The notes under the pieces: generated by a model
Told to the model about the DNA's origin: nothing
Seen by the model: the letters and a program-made list of their open reading frames with translations, nothing else
The model's database searches: none
In this document: piece after piece, positions 56,906-64,000 of the stretch
Numbering within the stretch: position 1 is the first letter of the stretch
How the letters are laid out: the number at the start of each line of letters is the position of its first letter
Position numbers and translations under genes: made by a program
Assembly: GCA_977006965.1 (NCBI GenBank)
Contig: OZ345365.1
Location: forward strand, 682,001 to 746,000
Direction: 5' to 3'
DNA from: Phymatolithon calcareum
Lineage: Eukaryota; Rhodophyta; Florideophyceae; Hapalidiales
DNA: 64,000 bases

Positions 56906-59900
56906 ATGGACAACTCGCAAGGAACGCTGAAGGTCGAGAAACTCAATGAGACCAATTTCCATGCTTGGAAACAGAAAATTCAGCTAGTACTATCATTCCG
57001 CGAACTTGATGAACACATTGAGGACGATCCACCAGCACGGGACTCGGACGATTTCACTCTCTGGCGTCGAAGTGACAACAAGGCAAAGGCTATTATCGGA
57101 CTTTCTCTCTCGGATGAACATCTCGAGCATGTGCAAGATGTGAATACGGCCAAGGAAATGTGGCAGTCGATTCTGAATATCTTTGAACGACATACACTAC
57201 TGAACAAACTGGCCGCTCGCCGCAAGTTCTATACCGCCACAATGCTCGAGGACGAGAAAATACTTTCTTATACGAACCGAATTCGCCAGCTCGTATCCAC
57301 CCTCAAGTCAATGGGTGTTGATATCGACGACAAAGAAATGGCGATGGCTGTGCTTAACGGACTTCCGGAACGGTACGATAGCTTAATCTGTGCACTCGAT
57401 GCTCTTGGGAACGAGGATGAGTCATTCTCGCTCGAGTTTGTGAAGAGCAGACTTTTGCAAGAGGAGCAGCGTATTTCGATGAGAGTCGAAGCATCAACCG
57501 TGAAAGCTGAGACTGCGGCACTGTTCACAGCAAGACGCGATGGAGAACGCATTCGTGATCACTGCGACCATTGTACCAAATTCTCTCACCTTGCTCCGGA
57601 AGGATATAAACGTCGGAATGAAAAGCAAACAAAACCATCTGCATTTCTGACTGAGTCGGAACCTGTTCGTGTCATGTCTGATTCCGACTTTGTATGCTTG
57701 ATGGCCAAGGTGTGCAATTCCGACATTTCCGAGAAGTCCAAGTCCTGGATCATTGACTCTGGAAGCACATCCCACATGACGTTTGGCCGCTCACTCTTCT
57801 GCACGTACACCGAACTGTCGTCTACTGTTGAAATGGGAACGAAAGTTAAGGCCACAATTGCTGGAAAGGGTGATGCCATTATTAAGATCAATGTGAATGG
57901 GAAGCCGTCGAAATGCAAACTCAGGGATGTTATGCACATACCGGACTTTGGATACTCTTTACTATCGGTACCAAAATGGATGAGTATGGATATGGGATTA
58001 CGTTCAAGAACAGTCGTTGCTATGTTAAAGCTCATGATGACACGGTTGCTACAGGAACACTTCGCAAGAGTCTCTACTCACTCGATCTTGCAGATGGCAA
58101 TAAAGTTACCGAAGTTTCTTGTCTTGCTAGCCTCCAGCTTTGGCATGAACGTCTCGCTCATGTCCATCCCTCTGGTATCTCTGATATGGTACGTCATGGG
58201 GTGGTCAACGGTGTGAACCTCGCTCCCAATCCAATCTCAGAACATCCATGCAAAGGCTGTCTCGCCGGCAAAGGTCATCGCGCTCCTATCCCAAAGTCTA
58301 GCAGTACTCGTTCTAAGGCTGTCCTCAACCTCGTACATTCGGACGTCTTAGGTCCTATCGACATTGCATCACTTGGAGGCTCTCGATTCTTCATCACATT
58401 AATAGATGATCACTCCAAGTGGACCACGGTATACACCATGCGACGGAAGTCGGAGAGCTTTGAGTGTTTTCGAAAGTTCCACAAGTATGCTGAAACCCAT
58501 ACTGGTAGAAAGCTTAAGCATTTGAACGTTCAGGACTTCTCGACTGCACCAAAGCTCAAGGCAATGAGGGCCGATAACGGAGGCGAGTACCTTTCCAACG
58601 AGCTCAAGGCACATTTGGCACAACACGGTATACATCAGCAACTCACAATAGCATATACTCCACAACAGAATGGGGTGGCTGAGCGCATGAACCGCACACT
58701 TCTCAACTTGGTGCGCTCGATGGTTCATCACAGAGGCATCGAGAAGAAGTTCTGGGCTGAAGCACTCGCTACTGCTGTGTACGTTCGCAATCGAGTTACG
58801 TCAAGAGGACTTCCTTCGAATACGACCCCCCATCACATATGGATGGGTGCCGCTCCAGATTTGGGACACTTTCGTGTATTTGGCATAAAGTGTTAGTACG
58901 TTATTCCGAAAAAGAAGGTTAAGAAACTCGACTCTCGAACTCGTGAAGCCATTATGCTGAGATATGCGACTTCGTCCAAAGGATATAAGCTGTGGGATCC
59001 GAGCTCCAAGAAGGTGATTGTGTCAAGGGATGTGACGTTCGACGAATCGGATTGCGGATTAGGTGAGGCTGAAACGGATGTATCCACTGACATTCAAGAC
59101 GACGGAGTCGTCCAAGCATGTGAAGATACGGTTGAAGCTAAGGACACTTCGGAGGAGAACAACAAGAACCTCGATATGACTATCCAAGAAGGGCAGCAGG
59201 TGGACGATGTAGAACAACCAACAACACCACCGGCATCTGAAGTAACTACACCAATGATCGCCGAACCCATTCTGCGCAGGTCAGCTCGGGTCTCAAAACC
59301 ACCCACTGACTTCTGGAGAGCTCCCCCGCACACTGCAATGCTTGCCTTCGAATCTTTCAATATCGCATCGGAATCCGCTTTGTCTTCTCATCAAATACCT
59401 CAGACCTTTGAGGAAGCGACTTCAAATCATAATGTCGACTTCTGTTCAAAGGCCATTGAGAAAGAACATTCTTCACTCGTCAATAACAATACCTGGAAAC
59501 TGGTTCCGCGCAACTCCGACATGAACGTGCTACCGTGCAAGTATGTCTTCAAGGTCAAGGATACAGGCCCAAAAGTCCGAATTGTGGCAAAAGGGTTCCG
59601 ACAGGTGCATGGGGTGGACTACGGTGAAACGTACGCCCCAGCCGTGAAATTCACCTCGATTCGTATCCTACTTGCAACAGTTGGTGTCCATGATCTGGAA
59701 CTCCACCAAATGGATGTTGTGACAGCGTTCCTGCATGGTGACCTTGACGAAGACATCTACATGGAAGTTCCGGCCGGATTTCGAGATCCCGAGCATCCCA
59801 ACCTTGTTTGCAAGCTCTTGAAGGCACTATACGGCCTGAAGCAAGCTCCGCGGCAATAGCATGCCAAGATCGACAAGTTCCTTATCGACGAACTCGGCTT

Positions 59901-60939
59901 CTCAAGCAGTCCCAACGATCCTCGTCTGTACGTCCGGCACAAGTCAAACAGCATCATGATCATCGCCCTGTATGTGGATGACTTACTGATTGCTGGAAAC
60001 GACACCTCTGCCATTTCGTGGATCAAGGGGGAGCTGAACAAGCGGTTCGAGATGAAGGACCTTGATGAAGCAAGTGTATGCCTTGGGCTTGAGATTCGCC
60101 GGGACCGTACTCTTCGGACCCTTCATCTTTCGCAGTCGGTCTACGCTCAATCGGTCCTGGAACGCTTCGGCATGGAGAACTCGAAACGGGCACCTACCCC
60201 TATGGAGTCAAGCAGCAAGAACACCGCAATCGAGGAACTGGATATCACCGAGTCCCTTGGAGACGAAGTTCCGTATTGTCCAGCTATCGGAAGCCTGATG
60301 TACTTGATGGTCGGCACTCGCCCAGACATCTCGGACTCGCTCGGCAAGCTTTCTTCGTTTTGCGAGAAACCCTTAAAGCGTCACTGGATGGGTGTTAAGC
60401 GCGTTCTTCGGTACATTGCAGGTACTCGAGACTATGGGATTCTGTTAGGTGCAAGTGGGAGCTTGGTGCCAATCGGGTACACAGACGCGGATTGGGCAGG
60501 TTGTCGTGAGACAAGGCGATCAACAAGTGGCTATGTGTTCCTTCTTGCAGGGGGAGCCATAAGCTGGCGTTCGAAGAAACAAACTATCGTCGCCACGTCA
60601 ACATGTGAAGCGGAGTACATCGCTTCCTGTGCCGCCGCGAAGGAAGCTGTTTGGCTGTCAAGACTTATCGCGGATATCCAAGGTCTCCAGAAGCCCACTC
60701 TCATGTATACCGACAGTCAGAGTGCAATCGCAACCGGGAGGAACGCTGCCATCACTCAACGCAACAAGCATATTGACATCCAATATCACTACGTTCGTGA
60801 TGTTGTTTCAACAGGAAAGATCTCGGTTAGGTACTGCAATACTGAGTCTATGGTTGCTGATGCACTAACCAAGCCACTCGATCGAATCAAGACAGCCAAG
60901 TTCGCTGAAGAGATGGGAGTATGCAAGCAAATGGTGTAG
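56906..60939 (+). pseudogene. CopA gag-pol pseudogene (E9)
   Basis: Starts MDNSQGTLKVEK. All domains are present in outline, with YVDD at about 59970 and RNase H (YTDADWAG). Lesions: an in-frame 11-residue loss removes most of the gag knuckle (DHCDHC joined to TKFSHL, near 57575); a 1-nt deletion near 57968 (SVPKWM for SVSKMD); TAG at 58894-58896 and TAG at 59857-59859, both in place of Trp. The last part, to 60939, is open. Confidence 0.92.
60021..60033 (+). other. Internal polypurine tract copy (E9)
   Basis: GATCAAGGGGGAG, identical to the tract at 60948-60960 before the 3' LTR. Confidence 0.72.
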
Positions 60940-60960
60940 GGTCCCTCGATCAAGGGGGAG

Positions 60961-61403
60961 TGTTGGAAGTGTGATTGCTTGGAGCTCTAGTCGCAAACAC
61001 ACTTCAATATGAAGGTATGATCTCGGTACACGTGTACACGTGTTAGGTCGAAAGTCAAAGTGTCTCAGAACCTAGAATCAAGAAGATTGGCAGTGACACG
61101 TGTCAAATTATGATAAGAGTATGATAATCATACCTCCCTCACTTAGTAGATAAGTTTTGATTTTTATGTCACACGTGTCATATGATATTATGACAAATTT
61201 GTTTAGGGTTAGAGTGTCTCCATCGTCAATTAGGGTTTTTTGATCAAGTTGATTGAGTTCTCAGGTCTATATAGTCTTGACATGAGGTCCGCCAAGTCAA
61301 CAAACTAAGGAACTCATTCTCACGTATCTCAGCTTCTACTTAACCATTTTCCTTCAACCAAACTTTTTCTTTCTCCCCATCACTTGCCTAACCTTCTTCA
61401 ACA
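60961..61403 (+). repeat. CopA 3' LTR (E9)
   Basis: 443 bp, preceded by GATCAAGGGGGAG, followed by GAACT and the LINE. Confidence 0.93.
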
Positions 61404-62979
61404 GAACTCGCATTCTTCCATGGCGGTGCTGGGCATACGTCCCAAAAACATACTTGAAGAATAAACCTTCTGCAGATTCGTTTGCTGATTATAATCGCTT
61501 TGTCAGTGGCGTCACGTGGAGTGCATACTCCCACTTTGGCAAAATAAGCGACTTGAAGATTCTAATGCATGTCAAAAGCTGAAAGCCTCGAACATGGACT
61601 CCAATATCCCGCAGTTCGTGTATGCACCCCACTGCATGTTAACGCAATGTTGTCTGTTAGGCCTTTGTGGTTCATGCTTATCCCGAGATGCGAGAGCCTC
61701 CAAGCTTGATGAAGAACTCGACCCGCAATGTGAAAGGTTTGTTTCGGAAGTCCCTTGTATTTAAGGATCTCGCTCTTTCCTGGCTTTGGGTTCCAGCTCA
61801 TACCATTTTCCTTAGCCCAGGTCGTCGCTATATCAAGTAACTTCTGCATTACTTCTCCATCCTTTGATTGCAGCTGGACATCGTCAGCGAACAGTTGCGC
61901 TGGATTATCATAGACGTCGCTGGGGACTTTGGAGACTGCTTCCGCGAATGTGTCCATGAAGATATTGTACAAGCACGGGCTCAGTGGGCACCTTTGAGGT
62001 ACACTCCTCGATCGATAATGCACCATGTTCTTGTATCATCGCCTGCTGACGTAACGCACGAGGGTTTTAGAAGATATGCCACCATCCTTCTTATTTCTTC
62101 AGGTAGCTTCTGCTCCAGTCTTTTCATGAGGATGTCTCGTGGCACCCTGTCATATGCTGCAGAGAGTTCAAGAACCGCGAGAAAAGGATGCCCATCTTTC
62201 ATGGCACATTTTGCACGAAGTATCGCAATATATATGTGCGCTTGTCTCTTCGAAACCCTAGCTGGGCACTGTTAAAGCGCCAGTGTTCCCATATGCATGA
62301 GTCGAGTGCGGAATCGATGATTTTCCTGGCCTGACTTAGTAGCGATATAGGTCTGTAGTTCGCTGCAACATGGGATGGCCCTTTTTTGTACAGAGGGATC
62401 AGAGTAGCTTGACGCCACGCTCCCGGAAGACATTTGACCCTCCTACATGTCTCCCATAAGGCTATCAATATTCTCAATCCGTCTTCCTTATTCGCATGCA
62501 TCATTTCAACTGCCCCTCCGTCAGGACCGACCGCCTTCCCTTTCGGTGCTCAGTAGAATGCCCTAGTAATGTGCCGCCTCATTTCCCTGTTGACTCCAAA
62601 AGCCTTTAATGGCACATTCCAGTCTTTTTCAGCCTTTCACACATTAGAAATATACGCAGAGAGCTTGCTTGGATATACTGGCGCTCCGATTGCCTTCTTC
62701 GACTCCTTGCTTCTTGTTTTTGACTTCATAATTTTGCTTGCAACGTTGGCTGCCTCAGTGAGACCCAATTCCTCCACTCCGTCAAGGTATTTTTCAAACT
62801 GCTCACGCTTCGCTTTTCTTACTTTCTTTTGGAATTGTGCCTTAATTTCTCGGAGGGCAAGCCGGTCATTTTCAAGCTCAGTTCTTTTGTAAATCTGGTA
62901 CAATCGAGTTCGCTTCTTGGCTAGTTTGTCGAGCTCATTGTTCCAAAAGGTCTTGAATCTTGACGGCCTGGGCCTAGAG
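61404..62979 (-). pseudogene. Second LINE copy, RT and linker part
   Basis: Continues the LINE cut at 54154. Reverse-strand reading order: linker before RT (FKTFWNNELDKLAKKRTRLY), AVGPDGGAVEM, NYRPISLLSQARKIIDSALD, GFRRDK, AVLELSAAYDRVPR, PLSPCLYNIFMDTF, QLFADDVQL, WNPKPGKSEIL. Several frameshifts (near 62200 and 62010) and stops (in 62505-62640). It is more decayed than the copy at 26254-27880. Its upstream part is broken at 62979 by the hAT-like element. Confidence 0.87.
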
Positions 62980-63990
62980 CAGCGTTTCATTTGGACGGAT
63001 GACGGATGAATCCAGTACGCCAAATGCCACGCAACAAGTGTCCAATGGACTAGCGAGATCTCCAAGAGTATGATTCAATCCAGTTTGTCGGGGTAGACGA
63101 TTTAAAATTTAGAATTTTCTTCGTCCGCTCGAGAAAGAATCTAATGCTTTTGAGTCCGGTAGCCCTACAGCGATAAGCTAGGCTGAATCTGTATCCAGTC
63201 CGACAGGATTCGTCGTTCTGAAACCTATATCAGCAAGCATCCAGTTATTTCGCGATAAAATCAGTGAAAATAATGAAGTCAATTTGATTATCCGCATCAA
63301 ATCCAAGAGTCATAAATTCAATCCAGTGGATGTACACGTGTACATCCGCTGGATTTGGTTGGTGAATAATGAGTGTACACTCATTATTCATCAACCAAAA
63401 GTAATTTCTCTTTGAAAGGCATGAATCCAAACTCTCCCACCGACCGTCGAACGGAACATGAACTTCAAGTGCTGCAAAGTAAGTAGACAACAGTCCATCT
63501 CATTCATGGAACCTGAAATGCAATGCGATTCTTGAGTCATCTTTGAGACGTCCCAGCTGCATTGCGATCTAATCCAGGAAAAGGATTTTGCAAACTAACG
63601 CACCTGTCTGGCATTTGTTTATACTTTCACTCAAATATATACTCATTTGTCGATTGCCACCTTTCTGTAAGGCCCTTACACGATATCATATCCCGAATCA
63701 ATCCGGTATTTATCCAATCCGGTTCGATTTGATTCTGCATCCATCCGTAATGGATCCGGAAGAAGTTGACATACATCCATATCGACACTTGGAAGCCGGA
63801 AGTCGACAAATTATCACTCGGTCCAGAAATCATTTAAGTTTTACTAGTTCGCTGATAGATTTTGACAACAAAAAAATTATCCAGGAATCCACCAAATTTC
63901 CATCAGAAAGTCAAACGTATATCCAAAAGTGCTACAATATCGCGACCGGAGCGACGGATGACTGGATTAGTCCGGCGGAATAAAACGCTG
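62980..63990. mobile_element. hAT-like non-autonomous DNA transposon
   Basis: Begins CAGCGTTTCATT and ends with the complement of CAGCGTTTTATT, flanked by the 8-bp direct repeat GCCTAGAG (62972-62979 and 63991-63998). The 8-bp duplication with central TA and CAG-starting ends are typical of hAT elements, Buster type (consensus nnnTAnnn, from memory). The 1011 bp contain no transposase motif, only a 131-codon frame (63588-63983) without recognisable features. Two adjacent palindromes occupy 63321-63399. It is inserted in the LINE. Confidence 0.75.
63321..63399. repeat. Two abutting palindromes in the hAT-like element
   Basis: 63321-63356: two 18-bp arms, no spacer, one mismatch, centre GTACACGTGTAC. 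63356-63399: two 22-bp arms, no spacer, one mismatch, centre GAGTGTACACTC. Both can extrude as cruciforms. Confidence 0.85.
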
Positions 63991-64000
63991 GCCTAGAGGA

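Larger units (their letters stand above)
54155..61403 (+). mobile_element. CopA copia element E9 with nested insertions
   Basis: 7249 bp with 5' LTR 54155-54580, primer site 54581-54594, a leader swollen by a solo LTR (54665-55106) and a foreign segment (55398-56693), gag-pol 56906-60939 and 3' LTR 60961-61403. Flanked by GAACT on both sides within the LINE. Confidence 0.94.

Noticed and set aside
63588-63983. 131-codon frame in the hAT-like element as transposase
   Set aside because: No hAT dimerisation or catalytic motifs; overlaps the terminal sequence.

Overview
The window is repeat-rich nuclear DNA of a eukaryote. It is dominated by nested, mostly decayed Ty1/copia LTR retrotransposons, with two LINE families, a pogo-type DNA transposon, a hAT-type element and a few fragments of non-repeat genes. 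No rRNA, tRNA, CRISPR or bacterial-type operon was seen. The lineage cannot be fixed from sequence alone. Intron-poor genes, copia dominance and a protein of the DUF7869 kind would fit a protist or an alga. A florideophyte red alga is my best guess, with low confidence.

Layout (CopA and CopB are labels made up here for two related copia families). 1-3537: CopB copy E1, lying in the leader of CopA copy E2 (3538-7763). 7764-10772: CopA copy E3 on the minus strand, then the 3' half of CopA copy E4 (10773-12178). 12179-12640: one copy of a diverged repeat (RU1). 14390-16788: minus-strand pseudogene of a DUF7869-like protein. 17516-23092: CopA copy E5 (minus), almost full length. 25818-41106: a gene for a ParB-like domain, a beta-class DNA N4/N6-methyltransferase domain and a Cys/His-rich tail. 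It is split by a LINE (26254-27880, 13-bp target duplication) and by CopA copy E6 (28269-39228, duplication GAGTC). Inside the 5' LTR of E6 sits the intact young CopA copy E7 (28643-34196, duplication ATCTT). 43086-43570: second RU1 copy, inverted. 43571-44477: E8 scrap. 44478-50212: two CopB copies, E10 (+) and E11 (-), forming a large inverted repeat. 51130-52826: pogo-like transposase pseudogene, GC-rich. 53103-53514: unknown coding fragment. 53504-62979: second LINE copy (minus), split by CopA copy E9 (54155-61403, duplication GAACT). E9 carries a solo LTR (duplication CGATC) and about 1.3 kb of foreign DNA in its leader. 62980-63990: hAT-like element with 8-bp duplication GCCTAGAG.

E7 alone has an uninterrupted gag-pol frame (1355 aa: gag with CCHC knuckle, protease, integrase, reverse transcriptase, RNase H) and LTRs differing at two of 443 positions, so it is the probable active copy. 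CopA and CopB elements carry a primer site matching the anticodon arm of initiator tRNA-Met, as in Drosophila copia, and CopA pol contains an exact internal copy of the polypurine tract. The most notable single-copy locus is the broken ParB-methyltransferase gene, whose pieces rejoin precisely at the two target-site duplications.
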